Counted from the stretch's first letter, positions 8,774 to 18,295 are shown. The stretch: DNA of 64,000 nt from Variovorax sp. N23 (GCF_025486315.1 NZ_JAOOPY010000007.1:186001-250000); one strand, 5' to 3'. Translations and numbers: made by a program. The notes: generated by a model not told the origin, from the letters alone.

Positions 8774-11212
8774 TCAACTCACTCGCTCAGGCTCGCCGAT
8801 GCTTTTCAAAAGAGAGTTGTATTGCACTTTGTCTGAGGCATAGATTTTGTCCAATACATAATTGGCAACCTTGGCAATCTCGGGGATTTCAACGGGCTTG
8901 AACCCTCTGTCTGGAACGGCCTCTAGGTGCGAGAACTCGTTGTTGAGGCGATTGACAAGTGCAACGGCTGTGTCTTCCTCTTCTCCAAAGAACTTCTTAA
9001 TCCGCTCAAAGGAATCGTTCTTGTCGTCGTGGTATGGAAACTTGAAGAACAAGAATGCCTCCAGGAATTTTCGCAGGTTGTTGCCGAAGCCAAAAAACGG
9101 CTCGTGGTTCTCTGCTGCGGCAGCTTGGTCCTTGCACTTATAGATTTGGTGAAAGAGATAGTGAAATTCAGTGATGTAGTCTTTTAAGTAAGACGGCATA
9201 AGCATGATGTTGCTTGAAGCGCCGTTTCGCTCGATCATGAAGTGTTCATGGTCACTGACACTCTTTGCCTTTACCCCTTCTGCTGCTGGCAGCTTCTTCA
9301 TCGGAATGGAAAGGCGCTTGAGATACTTCAGGAAGTCCAAATTGTGCGTGGAGATGAACAGTTGCTTGTAGCGGTACGAATTTGAGCCATCAGGCTTCTT
9401 CACTGGCTTGGCGATCAAGCTTTCAATCAAACTGAACATGAAAAAGATGTGATTTCCGTCCAAGCTTGAGATTGGATCGTCAATGTATATGATCAGATCT
9501 TTTCCCTTGCTCTCAGGGTCATCAAGCTTGGCAATGAAGTAGCAGAAGGCGATTAGGCTGCATTCGCCTTCACTGAGGTTGTATGCCGACTTTCCATTGC
9601 GGGTGATCTCAAACTTGACTGTGGCGTTGTCCGCGCCGTCACGAGCTTCCAGCTTGATTCCGTCATGGCCGAAGAAGTTGTTTAGCAGTGCATTGACTCG
9701 TTCCGCCCCCTTGCGCTCGTCTTTCTGTTTAGCCCTCAAGGCTTGGACTTCAGTCTCGGCGTCACGGATCTCTTTTTCCGCATCGGTGAAGGCAGTGCCT
9801 GCCGTATCGGAGGTGGTCTTGAGGGTGGCAATCCGGCCAAGCTCTTCCTCATAGGTGATGGCGTCCGCAAAGGCGAACACGTCAGCCAGGCGAAGTGCAT
9901 CTCTGGCAGCGGTCTTATCCTTTTCTAGTGTGGCAGTCTTGCTATTGCTCGCGGCGATCAGTGCATTGATGTCGGCAACATGCCTTGCGATTTCCTGGGC
10001 GTCATGAGAAGGAGTCTTGAGGGCTACCGGCTGGAATAGGTTGTTCTTCCGAGTCTCAAGCGACTTCTTCAGCGCCTCCAGATCCTTCTTGTAGACGGCC
10101 AGTGCTTGCGACAGGGCTTTGCCGCTGACTTCAAACGCGGCGCGCTCGTCAACGTAGAACTGCGCACCCGCGAAGGTGTTGAGCCCAGTGATGGTGCCAA
10201 TCTCGTTCGTGACTGAGGTGATTGCCGCGTCCAAGGAAGCTTCCAGGTCGCCAGACTCCTTGCTGAAATGCTCATCGAGTACCTGCCAAATGTCGTGCGG
10301 CAGATCCTGTCGGCAGAAGGCGCAGGTGCTCCGCTTCTCGCGGTGGTGCCCCATACCTTGCTTCACCCAGAGTTGCAGGGCGCTGTCCTTAAGCAGTTCC
10401 TCAATGGCCTTGGTTGGCGTGATCGTCTTGGACAGTAACGGTTCGGCGGTGGCCGTCAACGAGTCCAGCTTGAGAGCAACAACCAATGTGTCGGTGATGT
10501 CGGGTAGCGCTTCTTGCTTGAGCAGCTTGAGCCGACCTGCTTGTTCTTCGGTCGTGAGAGCGACGAAGCCTGGCTTGCTGGTCGTGGCAATGTCACGTCT
10601 GATGTGCTCGATGTTGTAGACGGGGCTGCGAAAGTTCGGGTTCTTCTTGATCTTCTCGGCGGCATGTGAGCGCAGCCTGTCATCCAACCCATTGGACGCT
10701 GTGGTGTAAGCAGACTTGGCGCGATCGCGCTCTTTCCGTTTGGCTTCCAGGGCAAACCGGAGGCCTGCTTTACCTTCCACGCTGCCAAGCTTGGCTTCAA
10801 TCGCAGCGATGGCGTCGTCAATCTCCTTGTTCTGCTCACCGACGATGGCGAAGGTCTTGATGACACCCCCAATTTCCTGATTGACTAGGAAGCTAAGGTT
10901 GTCGGTGACGAAGTCGCGGTTGTAGACCCGCACGTCGTAGCTGTGACCTGCAAGCCCAGTGTGGGCAACGTTGCCTTTCTCCCCGTACACCGTGAAGGAA
11001 GAGCCAAAGTAGTTCAGCGGAAGTTTGTGGGTTTCCAGCGAACGGAAGACGCGAGACAGGGTCGTCTTGCCTGAGTAGTTGCGTCCATAGAGGATGTTTA
11101 GCCGCTGGAATGGCTTGACGTTCTTGCCGCTGTCTCGGACGGTCTTCTTCCACTCCAACCCCTGGAAGCTGCCGAAGCTGGCTATGTCGATCTGATTGAT
11201 CACCGATCCCAT
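8774..11212 (-). CDS. rloC: RloC-like AAA_13 ATPase with C-terminal RNase-type motif
   Basis: An 812-aa protein from ATG 11212 (TTG 11275 and GTG 11203 are alternatives; GTG 11203 has the best-spaced GGGGG). Walker A is GRNYSGKT (43-50); the ABC signature LSEGE begins at 546; Walker B/D-loop is IDDPISSLD (577-585); a switch segment STHNLD follows. The ATPase halves are split by a coiled coil bearing CxxC (CAFC, 297-300), the zinc-hook position of RloC/Rad50 proteins. The C-terminus carries R-x3-E (714-718) and R-x6-H ending at His 762 (NRLNNEFSH), matching the anticodon-nuclease/HEPN arrangement of PrrC and RloC. Known RloC cleaves tRNA anticodons on DNA damage or phage infection. No hsd genes accompany it. 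A standalone RloC is my best call. Confidence 0.75.
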   Translation of the reverse strand: MGSVINQIDIASFGSFQGLEWKKTVRDSGKNVKPFQRLNILYGRNYSGKTTLSRVFRSLETHKLPLNYFGSSFTVYGEKGNVAHTGLAGHSYDVRVYNRDFVTDNLSFLVNQEIGGVIKTFAIVGEQNKEIDDAIAAIEAKLGSVEGKAGLRFALEAKRKERDRAKSAYTTASNGLDDRLRSHAAEKIKKNPNFRSPVYNIEHIRRDIATTSKPGFVALTTEEQAGRLKLLKQEALPDITDTLVVALKLDSLTATAEPLLSKTITPTKAIEELLKDSALQLWVKQGMGHHREKRSTCAFCRQDLPHDIWQVLDEHFSKESGDLEASLDAAITSVTNEIGTITGLNTFAGAQFYVDERAAFEVSGKALSQALAVYKKDLEALKKSLETRKNNLFQPVALKTPSHDAQEIARHVADINALIAASNSKTATLEKDKTAARDALRLADVFAFADAITYEEELGRIATLKTTSDTAGTAFTDAEKEIRDAETEVQALRAKQKDERKGAERVNALLNNFFGHDGIKLEARDGADNATVKFEITRNGKSAYNLSEGECSLIAFCYFIAKLDDPESKGKDLIIYIDDPISSLDGNHIFFMFSLIESLIAKPVKKPDGSNSYRYKQLFISTHNLDFLKYLKRLSIPMKKLPAAEGVKAKSVSDHEHFMIERNGASSNIMLMPSYLKDYITEFHYLFHQIYKCKDQAAAAENHEPFFGFGNNLRKFLEAFLFFKFPYHDDKNDSFERIKKFFGEEEDTAVALVNRLNNEFSHLEAVPDRGFKPVEIPEIAKVANYVLDKIYASDKVQYNSLLKSIGEPERVS

Positions 11213-11432
11213 CCCCCGTAGTTGCGTCGCGTCTATTTGCAACAGAATGTTGCTTGGTTTGCGAAGGGTGCGCAAGGGGGCTAGCCCGAAATGTCAAGGA
11301 AAGCGGCGCTAGCTGTCGCCAACCGACAGCGGATCAAGAGCCTAAGGGTGGAGGACAAACGCCCCCACCCGGGTCGGCGCCAAATATGACAAAGTCGAAG
11401 CGTTGAACACCCACTTGAACCGAGAGCGGCGT

Positions 11433-11452
11433 GAATCGCCACGGGGCGATTC
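11433..11452. promoter_or_regulatory. inverted repeat between divergent rloC-like and sbcD-like genes
   Basis: GAATCGCC, loop ACGG, GGCGATTC is a perfect 8-bp hairpin inside the roughly 330-nt divergent intergenic region. A second, overlapping pairing exists between ACTTGAA (11413-11419) and TTCAAGT (11450-11456). It could be an operator shared by the divergent genes or a 5' leader hairpin of the sbcD-like transcript. Confidence 0.35.
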
Positions 11453-11544
11453 AAGTTGCCATGACCTATCTTTTTACGGATAGCGGACTGTGCTTATGCT
11501 TCCAGGGTCGGGCGGCGCCCCATAAATGTGGAAGAAGAGAGATC

Positions 11545-12795
11545 ATGAGATTTATCCACGCTGCGGACATCCATCTCGACAGTCCGTTGCACGGACTGAG
11601 CGCCTATCCCGACGCGCCCGCGGGACAGCTGCGCAACGCGTCAAGGGATGCCTTCACCCGGCTCGTGGAACACGCCATCGACGAGGTGGTCGACTTCGTC
11701 GTGATTGCTGGCGATCTGTACGACGGTGACTGGCGGGATCACAACACCGGCGTCTTCTTCAGCAAGGAGATGGGGCGTCTGCGACGTGCCGGCATCCCCG
11801 TGTTCCTGCTTTTTGGCAACCATGATGCCGAAAGCGAGATGACCAAGAAGCTCACCTTGCCCGACAACGTGATCACCTTCTCCTCGAAGAAGCCGGAAGT
11901 CCATCGGCTGGATGCGCTGAAGGTTGCGCTCCACGGGCAGAGCTTCAAGGACAAGGCAGTCATCGACAACTTGGCGCTCCGGTATCCGGAACCCGTCCCG
12001 GGCTACTACAACATCGGCGTCCTCCACACGGCCCTCGAGGGCGGCACGGTGCATGCCAACTACGCACCCTGCTCGCGTGCCGAGCTGCATGCCAAGGGCT
12101 ACGACTACTGGGCGCTCGGCCACGTGCACGAGTTCCAGCACTGGAAGGACGGCTCACACATCGTCTTCCCCGGCAATCTCCAGGGCCGTCAGGTCCGCGA
12201 GACCGGACGCCGCGGTGCCGTGCTGGTGACGGTCGACGACGGGCGGACCCGTCTCGAGAGGCTCTTCATCGATGTGCTGCGTTGGGAGAGCCTAGTGGTG
12301 GACGCCAGCGCCAGCATCACGATGAGCGATGTGGCACGGCAGATCGGCCTGCAACTGGAGTCGCTGCTCATGGTCGATGCACATGTGCCACGCGCCGTGC
12401 GTGTGACCCTGCAGGGGCGCTCCCGCGCCCATGGGGCGATGTTCGGCAAGGCGCACGAACTGCGCGCGGAAGTCCTTGGGCAGATCGCAGCGATCGGCAA
12501 CGAGAGACTGTGGCTCGAGAAGGTCAAGATCGCGACGCAACCCTTCACCAATGCCGCCGACGTCGGTGCCCGCATGGACGCGGTCGCCGATCTCGAGGAG
12601 ATCCTCGCGGAGGCCCACAGCGACCCAGATTTCCTGGCCCAGTTGCGCGGCGAGCTGCAGCCTTTCTTCGGCAAGGTTCACGCGGACGTGAAAGAGGATG
12701 TGCCGTACCTCGCGCTCGCACGCGAGGGCGACTTCGGCGCGCTCCTCAGGCATGTCTCGCCGGCGCTGCTGGCCAGCCTCGTGGCGGAAGACTGA
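11545..12795 (+). CDS. SbcD/Mre11-like metallophosphoesterase (YhaO type)
   Basis: A 416-aa protein from ATG 11545, preceded by GAAGAAGAGAGA. Calcineurin-type metal motifs appear in order: D8 and H10 (HAADIHLD), GDLYD (56-60), GNHD (91-94), and GHVH (192-195). The C-terminal 150 residues are helical and probably bind the partner ATPase. The stop is 3 nt before the next ATG, so the two genes form one operon and very likely one complex. Mre11/Rad50-type complexes cut DNA ends and hairpins. YhaO/YhaN pairs are distinct from housekeeping SbcCD; their location here in a defence island suggests attack on foreign DNA, which is inference. Confidence 0.8.
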   Translation: MRFIHAADIHLDSPLHGLSAYPDAPAGQLRNASRDAFTRLVEHAIDEVVDFVVIAGDLYDGDWRDHNTGVFFSKEMGRLRRAGIPVFLLFGNHDAESEMTKKLTLPDNVITFSSKKPEVHRLDALKVALHGQSFKDKAVIDNLALRYPEPVPGYYNIGVLHTALEGGTVHANYAPCSRAELHAKGYDYWALGHVHEFQHWKDGSHIVFPGNLQGRQVRETGRRGAVLVTVDDGRTRLERLFIDVLRWESLVVDASASITMSDVARQIGLQLESLLMVDAHVPRAVRVTLQGRSRAHGAMFGKAHELRAEVLGQIAAIGNERLWLEKVKIATQPFTNAADVGARMDAVADLEEILAEAHSDPDFLAQLRGELQPFFGKVHADVKEDVPYLALAREGDFGALLRHVSPALLASLVAED

Positions 12796-12798
12796 CGC

Positions 12799-15700
12799 AT
12801 GCGCATCCAGCAACTGCAGCTTCTCAAGTATGGAAAGTTCGACGACCTCGCTATCGACCTCCCCAAGGCCGAACTCGACTTTCACGTGATCGCCGGCCCC
12901 AACGAGGCCGGCAAATCTACCATCCGCCAAGCCATCACCGAACTTCTGTTCGGCATGCCGTTGCGCACGCGGCTGGATTTCAGGCACCCCCTGGCCGAGC
13001 TTCGCCTAGGTGGTGTGCTTCAGAGCGAGGCTGGTGAGCTCGCCTTTCATCGTGCCCGCGGACGCACGCCACTGCGGACACCGGCGGACCAGCCGCTAGC
13101 GGAGAGTCAACTCACCTCGATCCTGGGAACGCTCGATAAGGCCTTCTTCGAGCAGATGTTCTGCATGGACCACGACCAGCTCGTCGAGGGCGGCCGGAGC
13201 ATCCTGGATGGCTCGAAGGATGTCGGTCGCGTCCTGTTCCAGTCGGCCGCTGGCATCTCGAGCCTTGGTCCGGTCCGCGAGGCGCTCGAGAAGCAGGCGG
13301 GCAATCTCTGGGCGTCGCGCAAGGCAAGCAGCGCCTACGCGCTGTCCGTCAACCGCTTCGAGGAGGCGAGTGCGGACCTCAAGGCGGCCCAGGTGAGAAC
13401 TAAGGTCTGGAGCGATGCGCGTCAGGCCCTCGACGACATCGAGCGAGACATCGCCTCCGAAGACGCTCGGCGTATCGCACTGGAGGCCGCCCGCTCGAAG
13501 CTCGAGCGCGTGCGCCGTCTCGGTCCCACCTTGATACGAATCAGCGCCATGGAGGCGGCACTCACGGAGCTGGTCGACGTGATCGATCTCCCGGCCACGG
13601 CGCAGGCCGACCTTCGCACAGGCGGCTCCGAGCTCGCCGCCGCCGAGGCGGTGCTGCAGACGCGCGTCGGCGACGTGGAAGCGCGTGCACAGGAGCGCGC
13701 GGCGGTGTCCTTCGACGCCTCGGTGCTCTCGCTCGGCGCCGAGATCGAGGCCTTGGATGTCATGCGGGGCGCCTGCGCGAACCACGCGCGGGACCTGCCA
13801 CTTCGCCAGGTCGACCTCGACCGGCTGCTGGGCGAAGCGAGGGCGGCGGCCGCGCAGCTCGGGTGGCCGTCCGACGAGTCCCGCATTCGTGCGGACCTGC
13901 CGTCAACCCTGGCGCTCAAGGCCGTCGGCAACCTTTTGCGCGACCGCGGCGCGCTGCATCAGGCGGTGCGCAGTGCCGAGGAGGCCCAGCGGCAGAAGGG
14001 CCTGGATATCCAAGGTCATCGGGCGGATCTGGACGGCATTGCGGCGGCTGAGGTTCCGCCGGCGCTGCGGGAGGCGTTGGCGGAGGCGGTGACGTTCAAG
14101 AACAGCGGCACCCGACAACGCGGGCTGAAGAGCGCCGTCGAACAGGCAGGGGAGAAGCTTGGCCATGCGTTGGCGGCCCTGGGAGGCGGGCACGTGTCGG
14201 TCGATACGTTGCGAATGATGGACGCGCCATCGACCGAACGGGTCGGCACGCTCCAGCGTGCGCGAGCCGAGGGGCTGCGGTCCGTCGCCTACGCGCGCGA
14301 AACGCTCGAGGGGCTGCAGGCCGAGGTGATCCGTCTCGAACTGGCGGAGAGGCACTTCGAGGGCGCTCACAAGGTCGTGACGCCGACCGATGTGCATGAG
14401 GCACGCACGCGTCGCGACGACGCCTGGCGGTCGCTCAAGAGCAGCGAGGTCCCGCTGGGCAGCGGGGCGCCTGTCCTTGACGCCGCGATCCGGCTGGCGG
14501 ACGAACTGGTCGACTCGCAGCTGGGGACGGCGACCGAGGCCGCGACGCTCCAGAACATCCGGCAGCAGCTGGAACTCGCCAAGGCACAAAGCGAGCATCA
14601 GGCGATGCTCCTGGTGGCACGCACGGCGGAGACGGAGGCACTGGACGCCGACTGGCAGGCGCTCGCCGCACGCATCGGCTGGGCCGACATGCCGCTCGAC
14701 GACGCATCAAGCTGGCTCTTGAAGCGCGCCGACGCGCTGGCGGCCGATCTCGACGTCATGCAGAAGCAGCGAGAGCTGGAGGAGGAGGTTCTATCCTGCG
14801 AGAGCGCGCAGGATGCCTTGGCTCAGGCCCTGGAGGATTCGGGCGTGGTGGTGCCCGAGGAGGGCGCTGACCTGTCCGCGCTTTGCGCGTTGGCGACCCG
14901 TCACATCGGCCAGGTCGACACTGCGTCGGCGCGCCGAAATGCTCTAGACGATCAGGTTCGGCAGGCCGCACGCGCCTTGGACGGGTTGGCGGTGGCGACT
15001 GAGACGGCCAGGGCTGCCTATCAGGCGTGGGAGACCCAGTGGACGGCGGCGCTGCGCAGCGCGAAGCTGGAGGCTGCGGCGTCGACGTTTGCGGAGGCGG
15101 AAGGCGCGGTGGAGCTCGCAAACCTGGTGGCCGATCGCCTGGATCGCGCCGATACGATCCGGGTCGAGCGCATCAACACCATGCAGGCGGACCTCATCCG
15201 CTTCGAAGAGGCAGCCCGATATCTCGGAGCGCGCGTGAATCCGCCGCTCGTGAGTGCCGACGACTGGGCGCAGGTCGCGAGGAACCTATCCCAACGTCTT
15301 CGGGAGGCCACTGCGGCTTCGCAGGCGGTCGAACTGGCGGAGGCCGCGCTTCGTACCGCGCAGGCATTGAAAGACGAGGCCGACCTTCGTGTGCGCGAAG
15401 CCCGTGCGCGTCTGGCGCCGCTGCTGGCGCTCGCGGGGGTGTCCTCCGTGGCGGAGGCCCTGCCGCTCGCGGAGCGGTCCGACCAGCGCCGCGCCCAGGA
15501 AAGGGAACTTGCCGAGACCATGGCGTCGCTCCTCGATGGCGGCGATGGGCTGACGCGCGAGGCGATCGAGGCGGAGGTGGCGGCTCAGCCTGCCGCCGAG
15601 GTGATCGGGTTGTACGAACAGGCCAAGAGCGAACTCGCGGTCGTGAACGAGCGCTCCAGCGCGCTGGTCCAGAAGCGTGTGACCGCCGAACTGGCGTTCT

Positions 15701-16284
15701 CCGCCATCGCAGGCCAGGCCAATGCCGCCTCGGCCGAAGCCCGGCGGCAGGAAGCGCTGGCAGAGATGGGGGAGGTGGCCGAGCAGTACCTGGAGGTTGC
15801 AACCGCTGGCAAGCTGCTGAAATGGGCGATCGACCGTTACCGCGACCGCAAGCAGGGACCCATGTTGACGCGGGCAAGCGCGGTGTTCTCGGACCTCACC
15901 CTCGGCGACTACAGCCGGCTTGGCGTCGACTACGAGAAAGACACGCCGGCGTTGTATGCGAGGCGCCGTACCGGCCAAGTCGTGGAGGTCGCAGGACTGA
16001 GTGAAGGCACGCGAGACCAGCTCTATCTGGCGTTGCGCGTGGCGGCGCTCGAGCTCCATCTGGCACATGCCGGTGCCGTTCCCTTCGTGGCGGACGATCT
16101 GTTCGTCAACTTCGACGATGCGCGTGCGAAGGCCGGGTTGCGGGTGCTGGCCGAGTTGTCCACGCGCACCCAGGTGCTGTTTCTCACGCATCACAGTCAT
16201 TTGCTGCCGCTGCTTCGCGAGGCGTTGCCCGGCCACGCGAACGTGATCGAGCTTCAAAGAGAGATGCCTGTCCTGGCTGCGTGA
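12799..16284 (+). CDS. SbcC/Rad50-like ATPase (YhaN type)
   Basis: A 1161-aa SMC-like protein. Walker A GPNEAGKST is at 33-41; the ABC signature LSEGTRDQL begins at 1067; Walker B (VADDLF, D1099-D1100) and the FLTHH switch follow near the C-terminus. Between them lie about 900 residues of Ala/Glu/Arg-rich coiled coil. I see no CxxC hook in the middle, a difference from Rad50/SbcC and in keeping with YhaN-type proteins. It follows the SbcD-like gene with 3 nt between and is its presumed partner: ATP-driven DNA binding that gates the nuclease. Its promoter is probably that of the upstream gene. Confidence 0.8.
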   Translation: MRIQQLQLLKYGKFDDLAIDLPKAELDFHVIAGPNEAGKSTIRQAITELLFGMPLRTRLDFRHPLAELRLGGVLQSEAGELAFHRARGRTPLRTPADQPLAESQLTSILGTLDKAFFEQMFCMDHDQLVEGGRSILDGSKDVGRVLFQSAAGISSLGPVREALEKQAGNLWASRKASSAYALSVNRFEEASADLKAAQVRTKVWSDARQALDDIERDIASEDARRIALEAARSKLERVRRLGPTLIRISAMEAALTELVDVIDLPATAQADLRTGGSELAAAEAVLQTRVGDVEARAQERAAVSFDASVLSLGAEIEALDVMRGACANHARDLPLRQVDLDRLLGEARAAAAQLGWPSDESRIRADLPSTLALKAVGNLLRDRGALHQAVRSAEEAQRQKGLDIQGHRADLDGIAAAEVPPALREALAEAVTFKNSGTRQRGLKSAVEQAGEKLGHALAALGGGHVSVDTLRMMDAPSTERVGTLQRARAEGLRSVAYARETLEGLQAEVIRLELAERHFEGAHKVVTPTDVHEARTRRDDAWRSLKSSEVPLGSGAPVLDAAIRLADELVDSQLGTATEAATLQNIRQQLELAKAQSEHQAMLLVARTAETEALDADWQALAARIGWADMPLDDASSWLLKRADALAADLDVMQKQRELEEEVLSCESAQDALAQALEDSGVVVPEEGADLSALCALATRHIGQVDTASARRNALDDQVRQAARALDGLAVATETARAAYQAWETQWTAALRSAKLEAAASTFAEAEGAVELANLVADRLDRADTIRVERINTMQADLIRFEEAARYLGARVNPPLVSADDWAQVARNLSQRLREATAASQAVELAEAALRTAQALKDEADLRVREARARLAPLLALAGVSSVAEALPLAERSDQRRAQERELAETMASLLDGGDGLTREAIEAEVAAQPAAEVIGLYEQAKSELAVVNERSSALVQKRVTAELAFSAIAGQANAASAEARRQEALAEMGEVAEQYLEVATAGKLLKWAIDRYRDRKQGPMLTRASAVFSDLTLGDYSRLGVDYEKDTPALYARRRTGQVVEVAGLSEGTRDQLYLALRVAALELHLAHAGAVPFVADDLFVNFDDARAKAGLRVLAELSTRTQVLFLTHHSHLLPLLREALPGHANVIELQREMPVLAA

Positions 16285-16394
16285 TAGTTGGTCCGGGGTC
16301 TGCTGCGCGGCGTCGCTTGCCCTGACGTGAACTCGTCCGCTAAGCACCGGGCCCCGCATGCAGGCACTCAGACATGCCTGCCGACGCTGGCAAG

Positions 16395-16424
16395 TTGACA
16401 TGTTCGAAGCGGCCGAAGTAGCAT
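16395..16424 (+). promoter_or_regulatory. promoter of leader RNA 1
   Basis: TTGACA (16395-16400), 18-nt spacer, TAGCAT (16419-16424): a close sigma-70 match. The expected start, 7 nt downstream at about 16431, is the first base of the structured leader. The second leader has a promoter at exactly the same offset. Confidence 0.65.
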
Positions 16425-16430
16425 GAACCT

Positions 16431-16601
16431 ACGGTTCACGCCGAACCGCGGGCAAGTTGGCGCCCATCAGTGCACGCACCAGGTTCGCCTGGCACGGTGA
16501 AGCCCAGTTGATATGCAGTACCCCGACCCCGGCTCTTTGAACTCCCGGAAGGCCGGATAACGCGTGCCGTCCCTACGTGTCTTCCACGAAGGAGCTCAAC
16601 T
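16431..16601 (+). ncRNA. structured leader RNA, copy 1
   Basis: About 170 nt between predicted transcript start and the GTG at 16602. Helices: P1 CGGTTC/GAACCG (16432-16437 with 16443-16448); P2 GGGC/GCCC (16450-16453 with 16462-16465) around the loop AAGTTGGC; long-range P3 GCACGC/GCGTGC (16472-16477 with 16562-16567) enclosing P4 CCAGG-TTCG-CCTGG (16479-16492) and P5 CCGGC/GCCGG (16529-16533 with 16552-16556); and a small TTCC/GGAG hairpin (16582-16594) over the Shine-Dalgarno. The same set, with compensating base changes, precedes the paralogous gene at 18498. It may be a cis-acting leader bound by the encoded protein, or a separate RNA component; the sequence cannot decide. Confidence 0.7.
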
Positions 16602-18266
16602 GTGGCCAATGTCAAGGCGCCGCGCACGCCGCTGTCCCCCGAATTGCAAGCTGCCGCTCTCTGGACCTACGTTCAGGCGAAGCTACCTCGCTTTTCCTGC
16701 CAAACCGCACTCGCAGTCGTCAACGATCTAGGGCCTCTCCCCGGCGAAGACCTGAAGCACTTGGCCAAGCGGCTGAAGCCGCTGCTGGAACGCCAAAGCA
16801 TCCGCATCAAGTACACGGCTTGTCTCGAGGCCGCCGCCAGGATGCTCGGTGCGACGAGCTGGCACGAGTCCGAGTACAGCGGTTCTGAGCCGACCCTTCA
16901 GCTGACCGTGCTGGTCGGCTCTAGTGTTGGCATGGACCAGTTCATGGGCAAGGTCGAGGCGTTCGCCACCTGGCGTGAGGTCATGCCGCGGATGGCGCAC
17001 TGGTGCGACCTGCGCCAGGCACAAGCACCCGTGAAGACGTTCCAGGTGCATGTCGGCGAGGACTACGTAATGGTCGGCACGCCGGAGCCGCGCGGAACGG
17101 ACCGGCCCGGCGATTTGACGAATATCCCCATCTTCACCTTGCGACCATGCGGCGGCCGCAGCGAATGGCTCGATGGCGCGCCAAGCGCGTTTGAGGCCCT
17201 GCGCAGGCACCTCGAGGAGCGTGGCGTGGCCGCCCTGGAGGGCGTCGCGGTCATGCAACTGCTACAGCGGTACGCGGACCCGGAGTACGCCGTCGGGCTG
17301 GGCCAGGCAAGCGTTACCGGCGACGCCCCGAACGCCGAACTGGTCCTGCTGCGCGACGACGATGAACTGAATCCGCACAACGCCTTCGAGATGGCGCGCG
17401 GCGACGAGCTCACCTGCTGGGCGCAATTGGAGCTCGCCTCAAGCGACAGAGGCGGAACCTATTCGGTCGAACTCGATGGCCGTAGCTGGGTCATTGGAGA
17501 TGCCCGGTACACCTGGGAGTTGCACATCATTCGGCCGAAGGAATACATCCCAGGGCTGGAGATGCGCCAGCTGAATGAGGAAGACACAGAGCGTCTGCTT
17601 CGCCGATTCAAGCTGGTAAAAAACATCTTCTCTGGCCGGGTGCGGCACCACGAGGTACTGAAACGAGTTGAATACCTAGGCGGGCCCCGAGACACGTACC
17701 GCATCGACCTGCACCGGCTGCTGCTGGCTGCGAAGGACGCCGGCCACACCTGGGAAAGCCTCTGCGAAGCGATGGGAGTTAAGGAGACGATGCAGGCCGC
17801 GCTGCCCGTCGGCTTCATCATGAGCGCGGCGCAAATGTTGTCGCCGAAGAAACCGAGCGAGTTCTTCGCGCGACCGAACATCTCAGAGATGGCCCGAGCC
17901 GATGACGACCTCGTGCTGCGTACGCTGCTGCCGCGCGTGGACACAATCCGATACCGCACCCACAACGTGCCTGAAGACAAGAGGCCGATGGTGCGCGAGG
18001 CCGTCGAGGAGCTCATTGACAAGCTGCGCGTGCGCAAGATGCGCCAAGTCGGAATGTTTTCTGAAGAACATGAGCTCCCGCTGCTCGTCCACGCGCACGA
18101 CGGCGAGGAACTGCGGCTCGCGCTGAAGGAGCACGGCCTCGTTGTCTACGCCAGCGTGCTTCCGAACTTCTTCCCGCTCGACGACCTCGGGGACAAGTTC
18201 AAGGGGGAGGGCATCGCTCCGTTCGCTTTCGGGCACGCCCTGTACTTGCACATTCAGCCTGAGTGA
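16602..18266 (+). CDS. unknown protein, paralog A of a leader-RNA-linked pair
   Basis: A 554-aa soluble protein from GTG 16602 (GGAG 7 nt upstream). I do not recognise a named family. Residues about 17-90 form a helical module (ALWTYVQAKLPRF, LKHLAKRLKPLLE, ending ARMLGATSWHES) shared with paralog B at 18498. Other matching blocks are NAELVLLRDDD then AFEMARGDELTCWAQL in the middle, a YSVELDGRSWV strand pair, and NEEDTERLLRRFKLVKN. The C-terminal third is less conserved. No catalytic motif, membrane segment or signal peptide is seen. It is the first gene after a strong promoter and structured leader, and precedes paralog B and the helicase-nuclease. It could be an RNA- or nucleic-acid-binding specificity or regulatory subunit; that is inference from context. 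Confidence 0.8.
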   Translation: MANVKAPRTPLSPELQAAALWTYVQAKLPRFSCQTALAVVNDLGPLPGEDLKHLAKRLKPLLERQSIRIKYTACLEAAARMLGATSWHESEYSGSEPTLQLTVLVGSSVGMDQFMGKVEAFATWREVMPRMAHWCDLRQAQAPVKTFQVHVGEDYVMVGTPEPRGTDRPGDLTNIPIFTLRPCGGRSEWLDGAPSAFEALRRHLEERGVAALEGVAVMQLLQRYADPEYAVGLGQASVTGDAPNAELVLLRDDDELNPHNAFEMARGDELTCWAQLELASSDRGGTYSVELDGRSWVIGDARYTWELHIIRPKEYIPGLEMRQLNEEDTERLLRRFKLVKNIFSGRVRHHEVLKRVEYLGGPRDTYRIDLHRLLLAAKDAGHTWESLCEAMGVKETMQAALPVGFIMSAAQMLSPKKPSEFFARPNISEMARADDDLVLRTLLPRVDTIRYRTHNVPEDKRPMVREAVEELIDKLRVRKMRQVGMFSEEHELPLLVHAHDGEELRLALKEHGLVVYASVLPNFFPLDDLGDKFKGEGIAPFAFGHALYLHIQPE

Positions 18267-18273
18267 AGGCAAG

Positions 18274-18295
18274 GGCGGGGCGAGCTTGCCCCGCC
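18274..18295 (+). terminator. GC-rich hairpin between paralog A and leader RNA 2
   Basis: GGCGGGGC, loop gagctt, GCCCCGCC is a perfect 8-bp stem 8 nt after the paralog A stop. There is no T run after it, so intrinsic termination would be weak. The proposed -35 of the second promoter (TTGCCC) lies within the hairpin, so this segment may both separate the two transcripts and start the second. Confidence 0.45.

Noticed and set aside
16431..16601. Leader RNA as a retron msr/msd
   Set aside because: No reverse transcriptase lies in the window, and the structure lacks the branching-G and inverted-repeat ends of retron RNAs.
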